From the NCBI GenBank assembly GCA_947458985.1, contig CANHBA010000128.1:1-6279 (forward strand): a stretch of DNA of 6,279 bases. The letters run 5' to 3'. The stretch is from Flavobacteriales bacterium. GTDB lineage: Bacteria > Bacteroidota > Bacteroidia > Flavobacteriales_D > Crocinitomicaceae. The notes under the pieces are model-generated. The model saw only the letters and a program-made list of their open reading frames with translations, made no database searches and had not been told where the DNA came from. Shown here one piece after another: positions 1 to 6,279 of the stretch (position 1 is the stretch's first letter; every line of letters begins with the position of its first letter). A program made the position numbers and the translations under genes.

Positions 1-5
1 ACTAA

Positions 6-1958
6 TTGCCCCTTCAAGAACTGCCATACGATTATGCCTTCATTGGCATGGGCTGCGCCAACTCCTTAATTTTAGTGGAGCTTGATCGTGCTGGTCTGCT
101 CTCCCAGAAGCGGATCCTGGTGTATGAACCTGAGGAGAAAAAAGGCAATGACCGCACCTTTTGTTTTTGGTTAGAACCAAACGTTTTGAAAGATGCGGGT
201 TTGGATCAACTTGTGAGCCATAGCTGGTCTAAGGTCAAATGCAATGAAGAGGCGCCGCAATTGCTGGCAGCTAAACGATATTATTACCTGCGGGCCGAAG
301 CGCTTTATGCACATGCTTCACAAATACTTGCCCAATATGAAGTAAGCTTTCATCGAGAGTTACTTCAAGACTATCCGGATTCACTCGCACATTTTGTCTT
401 TGATTCCAGACCTCCACAATTTGTGTTGGACGTCCGAAATGAGGTGCAGATCAGTCAAAGTTTTTACGGTTGGTTTGTCAAGACCAAAGCGCCAATTTTT
501 GATCCAGAGGTTTTTACGATGATGGATTTTTCCATCCCTCAAAATGGGCATACCCAATTTTTGTATGTACTTCCTTTTGATGCGCAACAAGCGTTGATAG
601 AACCCACGCGCTTTGGTGAAGTTCTCATTTCAGAACAGGAGGCGACCCACGTCATAGAAAAGTTTTTAGAAGAGCGGAACACCGAATTTGAGATTTTAGA
701 AAAAGAGCAAGGTTGTATTCCGATGTGTAGTGGGGTGCTTCAAAATGAAGAGGTGCCAAATAATTGGTTTCGAACAGGTGCTGGGGGCGGTCAGTTGAAG
801 CCGAGTACGGGTTATTCTTTTGTCAGAAGCTTAACCGATGCACAACAAATCGTAAAGTCCATTAGCTTGAATGAGCCCAAATTAAACCGGCGCAAAAGCT
901 CACAGCGCTTTGCATATTACGATAGGCTACTTTTAAAGATAATTGCTCAAAAGCCAGAAAAAGGCAAGGTGATCTTTACAAAACTCTTTCATCATAATGC
1001 TGCGGCTAAGGTCCTGAATTTCTTGGATGAGAAATCGACGCTGTTACAAGAAATCCGGCTCATGTCTACGCTGCCCATACTTTTGTTTTTATATGCGGCG
1101 CTGCTAGATGCCCTGGGTAAATTCCGCAATTTTTTAGAAAAGCGCAGTGTGGCATTTTATATGTCATGCATACTTTTAGTTTTTGAATATTTTCAGCTTG
1201 GGCTGCTCAGTAATATCGTCATGATTGTTGGTTTACTCTCTATTGGTTTACCTCATGGTGCGCTTGATCACTTGTATTCAGTATCAAATCAGCTCCGAAT
1301 TCCTTGGCGTTTTATCGGTGTTTACCTCGGCCTAGGTTTGTTGTTGCTTGTTGTTTGGTACTTCTTACCCTATCTAGCACTCATTATTTTTTTAGCTTAT
1401 ACGGCTTGGCATTTTGGGCAAGCCGATTTCGAAATTTGGAAGCTGCGCAGCGGAGTCAGAAGTTTCTTTTGGGGTTTCCTTGTCCTCGCACTCATTTTGG
1501 GGAGTCATTGGATTGAAACAAATCAAATTCTCAATCAAATGGGTATTGAAATCCCAAAGTATCTTAGTTTTTCTTTTGACTTCAGTCAAACTATTACTTG
1601 GTCGTTAGCTATTTTAGGCTTGTTATTGCTATTCACCAGATCTTTTTTTTCAAGAATAATTGAAACTATTTTTGTCCTTATTTTAGGAATGTGGCTTCCA
1701 TTGCTTCCTGCTTTTGTCTGTTATTTTGTGTTCCAGCATAGTTTACATGGTTGGCTACATTTGCGCGAGAAACTCAAGTTGAACCACCAAAAAATGTGGT
1801 TACAAGCCTTGCCTTTTACTTTAGGTGCATTGGGGTTGTTTGGGGCCTATTTGTATTTGATACAAGAACCCAATTGGGGACAGGTGTTTATCTTTTTATC
1901 TGCATTGAGTTTCCCGCATGTGTATTACATGCACAAAAGCTATCAGAAACCGCAATAA
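6..1958 (+). CDS. crtY-blh: Fused lycopene beta-cyclase (CrtY) and beta-carotene 15,15'-dioxygenase (Brp/Blh)
   Basis: This 650-residue protein is predicted to cyclise lycopene to beta-carotene and cleave that to two retinals. Residues 1-370 are CrtY-like: dinucleotide-binding GMGCAN (14-19), NDRTFCFW (48-55), LPFDAQQALIE (189-199; E199 matches the proposed catalytic Glu of the LIED motif in Pantoea CrtY), CIPM (237-240), and GAGGGQLKPSTGY (258-270). Residues 384-650 are Brp/Blh-like: about seven or eight hydrophobic segments, GLPHGALDH (414-422), AWHFGQAD (467-474), FQHSLHGWLH (576-585) and FPH (636-638), which supply the expected iron-ligand histidines. Each half has about the normal length of its free-standing family (roughly 380 and 270 residues), with a short linker near 371-383. 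The start is taken as TTG at 6 because an in-frame TAA sits at 3-5 and no ATG precedes the Rossmann strand at residue 8; CTG at 21 is the only other near candidate. The product is probably an inner-membrane protein. No rhodopsin gene is in view. Domain calls are firm; bifunctional activity is inferred. Confidence 0.93.
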   Translation: MPLQELPYDYAFIGMGCANSLILVELDRAGLLSQKRILVYEPEEKKGNDRTFCFWLEPNVLKDAGLDQLVSHSWSKVKCNEEAPQLLAAKRYYYLRAEALYAHASQILAQYEVSFHRELLQDYPDSLAHFVFDSRPPQFVLDVRNEVQISQSFYGWFVKTKAPIFDPEVFTMMDFSIPQNGHTQFLYVLPFDAQQALIEPTRFGEVLISEQEATHVIEKFLEERNTEFEILEKEQGCIPMCSGVLQNEEVPNNWFRTGAGGGQLKPSTGYSFVRSLTDAQQIVKSISLNEPKLNRRKSSQRFAYYDRLLLKIIAQKPEKGKVIFTKLFHHNAAAKVLNFLDEKSTLLQEIRLMSTLPILLFLYAALLDALGKFRNFLEKRSVAFYMSCILLVFEYFQLGLLSNIVMIVGLLSIGLPHGALDHLYSVSNQLRIPWRFIGVYLGLGLLLLVVWYFLPYLALIIFLAYTAWHFGQADFEIWKLRSGVRSFFWGFLVLALILGSHWIETNQILNQMGIEIPKYLSFSFDFSQTITWSLAILGLLLLFTRSFFSRIIETIFVLILGMWLPLLPAFVCYFVFQHSLHGWLHLREKLKLNHQKMWLQALPFTLGALGLFGAYLYLIQEPNWGQVFIFLSALSFPHVYYMHKSYQKPQ

Positions 1959-1960
1959 GG

Positions 1961-3667
1961 CTATTCGCTGATGATCAGCGGTAAGGACTGCTTGTTGATT
2001 TTTAGATAGTAAGTTCCGAGATCAAGGCCTTTACTTAAAAATATTTGACCGTTGGTTTGACCGCTTTGAACAAGTTTTCCTTCTTGACTGAAAATCTCAA
2101 AAGGTAACTTTGTTTGGATGCCAATGATTTGAAGGGTTTGCCCAGTCATGATCGGATTAGGACTCACTTTAAGGGTGCTGAACTGTTGGTTGTCGAGTCC
2201 GCTGTCTTCAATCGTTAAATTGATAGTAACGCTGCTGTCGCAACCGTGAATTGACGTGAAAAATTGAGTGTACTGCCCTGAGGTGTTATAGGTAGTTCCG
2301 TTCCAAGTAAAGGAGTCAAGCACGGTGCTGTCAATGACAATTGCATCAATTGGATATACATTGAGGTTGAGCGTAACAATTGAATCGCAACCAGCAACGG
2401 TTTGTAAGGAATCCGTATACACACCGCTCGCCCAGTATGTTTGTCCGTTCCATGGATAAGACCCGCAAGCATCTGCCTCTAAATTGGTTGTTATGGTTGG
2501 TGATATGGTGAGGTTCAAGGTAACTGTTGAATCACAGCCCCAAACGGTAGTTCCTTGATAAACGTAGGTGCCACTTTGGGCGTAGTTCTGACCGTTAAAT
2601 GTGTAGGGATCACAAGTTGTGATATTTAAAGTTGAACTTGTTTGCAAGTGTTGATTGATAACCACACTCACCGGAGCACTTTGGCCACAGCTGTTTTGCG
2701 CAAGAACAGTGAGCGTCCCTGACTGAAAACTAGGAGAAAAGAGCAAACTGATATTGGTTCCTGTACTGGATCCTGTGGCACCTTGAGGTGTAGTCCAGAC
2801 ATAAGAACTTGCATTTGGTACACTAGCAGTGCTGAATTGTTGCACACCGCCACTATAGCAAAAATGCAGCGCTCCATTAATGGTATTTGGCGCAGTTGGA
2901 GCTGTATTTAGTGTCACGGTTACAGCCAAACGATTGGTTGATTCTAAACCATTTATGGTTTGAGTAGCATAATAGCTTGTTCCGGTCACCAAAACAGTTG
3001 AACTCGGCAAAGCTGTGCCGCCTGTTGGCGTGGCGTACCATAGAAGCGCAGTGCCAGTTGCACTCAATTGTGCCAATGTGGCACCTGCGCAAAAACTTTG
3101 ATTAGCAGCACCGGTTGGTGCAGCAGGAGGTGCAGGTGGTGGCACAAATGTAAAACTTGCAGCGGTAACGCCGCGGTTGCTCCCGCCGTGGTTGCTATAC
3201 GTAAAGGTAGCCGAACCTGAACGCGACCAAATGAGACTGATCGCTGTTGGTGTAGCCGAAAAAACGTAGTCGTTGGCATCGCCGGTATTGAGTGCGCGCG
3301 TTGCAATAATGGTGCGTGTCCCTGCAGAGACGACATCAGAAGTGATGGTCCAGTTTTGTTGGGCGTCGGTAACGGGAGCAGCAAAACCTGTGAGTTTGCA
3401 ATCAAAAGCGCTGAGTGTAGTGGCGCTATGAACACCCACCACATCGGTGCCGTTGGTCATGGAGCTGGCATTGAAGCCAAGTGCAAACCAACGACCGGCA
3501 GGGCCTGTAAGTGTTAAAGTTACTTGGGTGCTGATATCTATCTTGGCAGTCATGGCAAGGCCAGCTGTGGAGCTCAAATTAACCACACCCGTGGTATAAG
3601 ATTGCGCGTAGGTTGCAGGCAGAATAAAGAGTAGTAGAAAAGCAAATAGAAGTGTAGTCTTTTTCAT
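1961..3667 (-). CDS. T9SS-secreted DOMON-domain protein with Ig/PKD-like domains and C-terminal sorting domain
   Basis: This is a 568-residue cell-surface or secreted protein. Residues 1-21 are a signal peptide (MKK, a long hydrophobic core, then ATYA before QS). Residues about 24-174 resemble a DOMON domain: RWFALGFN (59-66), then a Met, GTD, a run of beta strands, IWSRSG and YSNHGGSNRG (157-166). M70 and H160 are candidate axial heme ligands by analogy with cytochrome-type DOMON domains; sugar binding is the alternative. A proline-rich linker (176-184) leads to an Ig-like domain of the CHU_C-associated kind (about 185-255), a PKD-like domain (about 258-338), three 49-residue repeats (347-488) and a type A sorting domain (498-568: VSPNP, EIFSQEGKLV, LDLGTYYLKI). 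The start at 3667 was chosen over an upstream in-frame ATG at 3703 because it begins the signal peptide directly and does not overlap the preceding ankyrin gene, whose stop lies 10 bases upstream. It is probably last in its operon. Ligand and partner are unknown. Confidence 0.92.
   Translation of the reverse strand: MKKTTLLFAFLLLFILPATYAQSYTTGVVNLSSTAGLAMTAKIDISTQVTLTLTGPAGRWFALGFNASSMTNGTDVVGVHSATTLSAFDCKLTGFAAPVTDAQQNWTITSDVVSAGTRTIIATRALNTGDANDYVFSATPTAISLIWSRSGSATFTYSNHGGSNRGVTAASFTFVPPPAPPAAPTGAANQSFCAGATLAQLSATGTALLWYATPTGGTALPSSTVLVTGTSYYATQTINGLESTNRLAVTVTLNTAPTAPNTINGALHFCYSGGVQQFSTASVPNASSYVWTTPQGATGSSTGTNISLLFSPSFQSGTLTVLAQNSCGQSAPVSVVINQHLQTSSTLNITTCDPYTFNGQNYAQSGTYVYQGTTVWGCDSTVTLNLTISPTITTNLEADACGSYPWNGQTYWASGVYTDSLQTVAGCDSIVTLNLNVYPIDAIVIDSTVLDSFTWNGTTYNTSGQYTQFFTSIHGCDSSVTINLTIEDSGLDNQQFSTLKVSPNPIMTGQTLQIIGIQTKLPFEIFSQEGKLVQSGQTNGQIFLSKGLDLGTYYLKINKQSLPLIISE
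1966..1980. other. Short hairpin at the convergent gene ends
   Basis: CGCTGA and TCAGCG form a 6-bp stem with a 3-base loop, lying in the last codons of the T9SS-protein gene and 8 bases past the stop of the crtY-blh gene. A second 6-bp stem with a 5-base loop lies at 1916-1932 in the last codons of crtY-blh. Neither is followed by a T-run on either strand, so neither is a standard intrinsic terminator. They are the only candidate termination structures found at this junction. Confidence 0.25.
2204..2629 (-). repeat. Three in-frame tandem repeats of 147 bases (49 residues) in the T9SS protein
   Basis: Three units start at 2629, 2482 and 2335, an exact 147-base period. The shared protein pattern is C-x-x-Y-x-[FW]-N-G-x-x-Y-x-x-S-G-x-Y, followed by GCDS-x-V-T-[LI]-N-L and about five spacer residues. 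Such repeats are common in surface proteins of Bacteroidota and form small beta-rich modules. Units 1 and 2 each have two cysteines (352/378 and 401/427), which could form a disulfide. Unit 3 has Leu where the first cysteine belongs, leaving C476 unpaired. The DNA sequences of the units have clearly diverged, so this is an old duplication rather than a recent expansion. Confidence 0.85.
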
Positions 3668-3677
3668 TTTTATTTGG

Positions 3678-4199
3678 TCAATGATGATTTGTAAAAAGGG
3701 CATTCAATTCAGGGTTTTGCTGCAAGCGCAAAAGGTCGTCAATGGTTCTGCCTTGTGCATCTCGCACGTCTAGACGTGCTCCGGCAGCCAAGAGTTGCTT
3801 GATTTGCTCCAAACGAAGGAGGTTGATGGCTAAATGAATAGGATATCCTAATTCTTCTAATTGGCAAACCTGATTTACATCGGCTCCTTTTTGAATAAGT
3901 AAGTCGAGCATTTTGGCATCGCCTTTAAAAATAACGCCATAAATAGGCGCGCCTTCTTTGAAACATTGATTGGGATCTGCCCCGGCCTCGAGTAAAACTT
4001 GGGCTACCTCATGGTTGCCGCGATAAGTAGCTAGCAGTAAAGGTGTGGCGCCGTGTTCTGAGGTGAGGTTGAGGTGTGCTGGATGTTTGCGGAGGTGTTT
4101 TTCCATTTGTTCGGCACTGCCAGTACGTGCAATGTCAAAGACACTTTGTGCAAAGGTGAAATTGGCTAAACACAGGAAAATCAGTAAGAAACGAAGCAT
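3678..4199 (-). CDS. Exported ankyrin-repeat protein
   Basis: This is a small protein of 173 residues. Residues 1-17 are a signal peptide (MLRFLLIFLC core, TFA before Q18). C10 does not sit in a lipobox, so the mature protein should be soluble in the periplasm or secreted rather than a lipoprotein. The mature part is almost wholly ankyrin repeats: a capping helix pair (about 19-45), full repeats at 48-77 (HGATPLLLATYRGN, ending EAGADPN), 81-109 (ending QKGADVN) and 117-144 (ending AAGARLD), then a partial repeat from 148 (AQGRTIDDLL). Ankyrin repeats bind other proteins; the partner cannot be told from sequence. A longer frame opening at 4301 was rejected because it would overlap the OmpA-like gene by 74 bases and bury the signal peptide. 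The gene lies 28 bases after the OmpA-like stop and 10 bases before the T9SS-cargo start, so co-transcription is likely. It has no T9SS sorting domain. Confidence 0.9.
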   Translation of the reverse strand: MLRFLLIFLCLANFTFAQSVFDIARTGSAEQMEKHLRKHPAHLNLTSEHGATPLLLATYRGNHEVAQVLLEAGADPNQCFKEGAPIYGVIFKGDAKMLDLLIQKGADVNQVCQLEELGYPIHLAINLLRLEQIKQLLAAGARLDVRDAQGRTIDDLLRLQQNPELNALFTNHH

Positions 4200-4207
4200 T
4201 GGTGCTG

Positions 4208-4215
4208 CAAAATTA
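4208..4215 (-). promoter_or_regulatory. Possible Bacteroidota -7 element (TAnnTTTG) before the ankyrin gene
   Basis: The minus strand reads TAATTTTG, a full match to the Bacteroidota -7 consensus, ending eight bases before the ATG at 4199. Transcription would begin at or just before the start codon, giving a leaderless or nearly leaderless message. No clear TTG -33 element is seen about 20 bases further upstream, where the DNA is still the end of the OmpA-like gene. No Shine-Dalgarno sequence is evident either. It may be a secondary promoter inside the operon or a chance match in AT-rich DNA. Confidence 0.35.
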
Positions 4216-4227
4216 GTGAAACTTAAA

Positions 4228-6279
4228 CTACTGAATGATCTTGAGTTCTGTTCTACGGTTTTGCTGATGCTCTTCGTCTGTGCATTGGATGTCATTGGCA
4301 CAGCGGTTTTTCAATTTATATTCTCCGTAGCCTTTGGCAATGATGCGCTCTGCACTAATTCCTTTACTGATGATGTAGTTCACACAGCTATTTGAGCGCT
4401 GTTGCGACAACCATTCGTTGTATGAATCGATACCTCTGGAGTCAGTGTGTGAAGAAAGCTCTAATTTGAGGTCGTTGGTTTTCATGTAGGCAATCACTTT
4501 GTCTAGTTCTTTGATACTTTCTGGGCGAAGATCCCATTTGTCGAAATCGTAGAGGATGAGGTCAAGGTTGATGAAAGTAGCCGAGCTATTTGGCTTCATT
4601 TGTAATTGGATGATGTCCTTTTCTTCACAAGACAAGCGGTCTTTGATAGAGAGATATTGATCTTTGTGGTTGATAGCAGTGATAGTGAGTGAGTCTACTT
4701 TTAAGTTGGTGATATCAATAGTCCCTTCTTTTTTAGTGACGAATTTACTCACTAATTTTTCATCTGCATATAACTTTACAAGCGCGCCGTCGAGTGGTTC
4801 CCCTTTATAAGAAATCAAATTCAAGACACGTATCTGATTTTTTGGAGCAGCTTTGAGCGCTATGGTTTGATACGGATCGAGTTGGTTGGTAAAGCGGATA
4901 CTATCTTTGAAACCTGTTTGGGTATTCATGTAGGTTGCTATGTAATCTTGGCCTATAACGCCAATGAAATTATCCTTACCGAAATCGTCTGTGGTGAGTT
5001 TTTTATAATAAGAGCCATCCGCGTTGTAAATTGAAATAGGCGCATTTGGAAGGGCTTTTTTCAAGCAGTCTTGCAGGACCAACTCCACGTAGCGCTTTTG
5101 TCCTTTAAATTGCACACTAAATACTTCGTCTTTCCAGTTATTGCGATTCGATGACAAGTAACCCTTTCCGCTGAGGTCATTGACAGAAAAAGCAAAGTCA
5201 TCGGCATTAGAGTTTACTGGAACGCCCATGTTTTTTGGTTGGTTCTGTATAAAATCAGATCGAAAAACGTCTAGACCGCCCATCCCAGGCCAACCGGTTG
5301 AAGAAAAATACAGATAGCCATCTTGCGAAACAAACGGAAAGTTTTCGTCTCCAGCAGTATTGACAATTGGACCAAGATTGACCGGTGCCTCGTAGCTTGA
5401 GCCGTTCCAGGTACAGCGGTAAAGATCAGCACCACCAAAACCACCCGGCATATCAGAAGAGAAGTAGAGGTGTAAGGAATCGTCTACTACGCCATGCGCA
5501 ACAGAGTAATCCGGGTTGTTCCATTTGAATAAATCGGTTGCCGACCATTCTCCAAGACTGTTTTCGTAAATGACAAGCTTGAGTCGATTGATTTTAACTT
5601 CGTTTTCCAAGTCGATGCTTTCGTGATTGCTGGTCATGTAGGCATAGCGGTTGGTTTTAGAGAAACTCACTGGGCCATCGTGGGGGTTGGTTCTTTTGAT
5701 GCCATTCCAGATTTGGTCCTTCTTGCTACCGTTTTTTGCGTAGATGATATCTGTAAAGTACTGACCTGTTTTGCCGTAAATACGGTTGACAAACCCTGAG
5801 TTGTATTGGGTTGATACATACAATACTCCTTCCGGATAATCAGAAGCAGCAAAAACCTCACCTGTTTCGGAACTTCTGAATAATTGAATTGTGTAGTCAG
5901 AAGCAATTTGATAACTCGCTTGAATCAGACTAAGGTTTTGTTGCCAGATTTGTAAGTCTTTATTTTCGGGGAAACGCTTTAGACCCTCTGCGATGGTTGT
6001 TTCTAATTTGGAGTTTTGCTTGGTCAGTTGTAAAAGCTGCAATTGCGATTTAAAATCTTTGGCATTAGCATCTTTACTTTGTGCAGTTAATTTCACGGAC
6101 CAATCTAATGCTGCTTCGTATTGCTCAGATTCAAAGGCAGCTGTAATGAGCGAACGCACTACGTGGGTGTCAAGTGTTGCCGATTCTTGTGCCAATTCTA
6201 GCCAAATAGGATAGGATTCAATGAAATTATAGGATTTCGATAGTTTTTCGGCATATGCTTGCTTATACGATTGTGCATG
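4228..6279 (-). CDS. OmpA-family envelope protein with TPR, PD40 propeller and regulatory domains (PorE-like), 5' end missing
   Basis: The frame is open to the right edge, so the N-terminus and signal peptide are missing; TTG at 6195 is an internal Leu codon. The visible 683 residues (numbered from the edge) show TPR-like helices (about 1-110, with SYKQAYAEKLSKSYNFIESY at 4-23), and a WD40/PD40-type beta-propeller (about 129-395) with LYFSSDMPGGFGGADLYRC at 271 and LYFSSTGWPGMGGLDVFRS at 323. Two carboxypeptidase-regulatory-like beta domains follow (about 398-475 and 485-562), then an OmpA C-terminal peptidoglycan-binding domain (569-683). In that domain HTDSRG gives D613 and LSQQR gives R628, the Asp/Arg pair with the 15-residue spacing that holds diaminopimelate in OmpA. 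C660 and C666 are a cysteine pair common in Bacteroidota versions. This order is that of PorE, the lipoprotein thought to anchor the T9SS machinery to peptidoglycan, but many paralogues share it. It leads the operon segment seen here; in relatives such genes often follow a porP/sprF gene, which would lie past the edge. Confidence 0.94.
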   Translation of the reverse strand, partial: HAQSYKQAYAEKLSKSYNFIESYPIWLELAQESATLDTHVVRSLITAAFESEQYEAALDWSVKLTAQSKDANAKDFKSQLQLLQLTKQNSKLETTIAEGLKRFPENKDLQIWQQNLSLIQASYQIASDYTIQLFRSSETGEVFAASDYPEGVLYVSTQYNSGFVNRIYGKTGQYFTDIIYAKNGSKKDQIWNGIKRTNPHDGPVSFSKTNRYAYMTSNHESIDLENEVKINRLKLVIYENSLGEWSATDLFKWNNPDYSVAHGVVDDSLHLYFSSDMPGGFGGADLYRCTWNGSSYEAPVNLGPIVNTAGDENFPFVSQDGYLYFSSTGWPGMGGLDVFRSDFIQNQPKNMGVPVNSNADDFAFSVNDLSGKGYLSSNRNNWKDEVFSVQFKGQKRYVELVLQDCLKKALPNAPISIYNADGSYYKKLTTDDFGKDNFIGVIGQDYIATYMNTQTGFKDSIRFTNQLDPYQTIALKAAPKNQIRVLNLISYKGEPLDGALVKLYADEKLVSKFVTKKEGTIDITNLKVDSLTITAINHKDQYLSIKDRLSCEEKDIIQLQMKPNSSATFINLDLILYDFDKWDLRPESIKELDKVIAYMKTNDLKLELSSHTDSRGIDSYNEWLSQQRSNSCVNYIISKGISAERIIAKGYGEYKLKNRCANDIQCTDEEHQQNRRTELKIIQ

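Noticed and set aside
2024..2031. Palindrome AAGGCCTT as a possible operator
   Set aside because: It is short, inside the sorting-domain coding region, has no second copy or nearby promoter, and is expected by chance.
3111..3141. GGTGCAGCAGGAGGTGCAGG-like short repeats as a DNA repeat array
   Set aside because: They simply encode the Pro/Ala-rich linker between the DOMON and Ig-like domains; codon repetition explains them.
3064..3444. 126-residue open frame on the minus strand inside the DOMON/linker region
   Set aside because: It is a shifted-frame shadow of the T9SS protein gene with composition driven by the Ala/Thr/Pro-rich coding sequence; no domain or start signal is evident.
3668..3703. 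Longer start for the T9SS protein at 3703, adding 12 residues
   Set aside because: It overlaps the end of the ankyrin gene and places a dozen residues before a standard MKK signal peptide; the ATG at 3667 is the better start.
4200..4301. Longer start for the ankyrin gene at 4301, adding 34 residues
   Set aside because: It would overlap the OmpA-like coding end, and the added residues are low in hydrophobicity and would precede an otherwise clean signal peptide that starts at the ATG at 4199.
4045..4395. 116-residue open frame on the plus strand across the OmpA/ankyrin junction
   Set aside because: It runs antisense to two well-supported genes, is cysteine-rich without a pattern, and shows no recognisable domain.
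6193..6195. TTG as the start of the OmpA-like gene
   Set aside because: The same frame continues without a stop to the window edge and the extra 28 residues look like TPR helix sequence, so this is an internal Leu codon of a 5'-partial gene.

Overview
The window looks like a piece of a Bacteroidota genome, probably an aquatic flavobacterium-like organism. Three things point there: a secreted protein ending in a type IX secretion (T9SS) type A sorting domain, an OmpA-family protein with the TPR / beta-propeller / regulatory-domain / OmpA order of the T9SS-associated PorE family, and a TAnnTTTG-type promoter match. No rRNA, tRNA, CRISPR array, insertion sequence or phage gene is visible. Coding density is close to 100 percent, with intergenic gaps of 28, 10 and 2 bases.

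Left third (6-1958, + strand): one uninterrupted reading frame joins a complete CrtY-type lycopene beta-cyclase to a complete Brp/Blh-type beta-carotene 15,15'-dioxygenase. The predicted protein would take lycopene to beta-carotene and then cleave it to retinal, the chromophore of microbial rhodopsins. This is the most unusual item in the window. It probably starts at TTG, directly after an in-frame TAA at the left edge.

Right two thirds (1961-6279, - strand): three genes read leftward and look like one transcription unit. First is the OmpA/PorE-like envelope protein, whose 5' end lies beyond the right edge. Next is a small exported ankyrin-repeat protein. Last is a 568-residue T9SS cargo protein made of a DOMON domain, Ig/PKD-like domains, three 49-residue tandem repeats and the sorting domain. 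All three products are predicted to be outside the cytoplasm. The DOMON domain keeps a Met and a His in positions that suggest heme binding.

The two halves converge at 1958/1961 with only two bases between stop codons, so termination signals must lie inside coding sequence or transcripts must overlap. The carotenoid gene and the envelope operon have no obvious functional link; their adjacency may be accidental.
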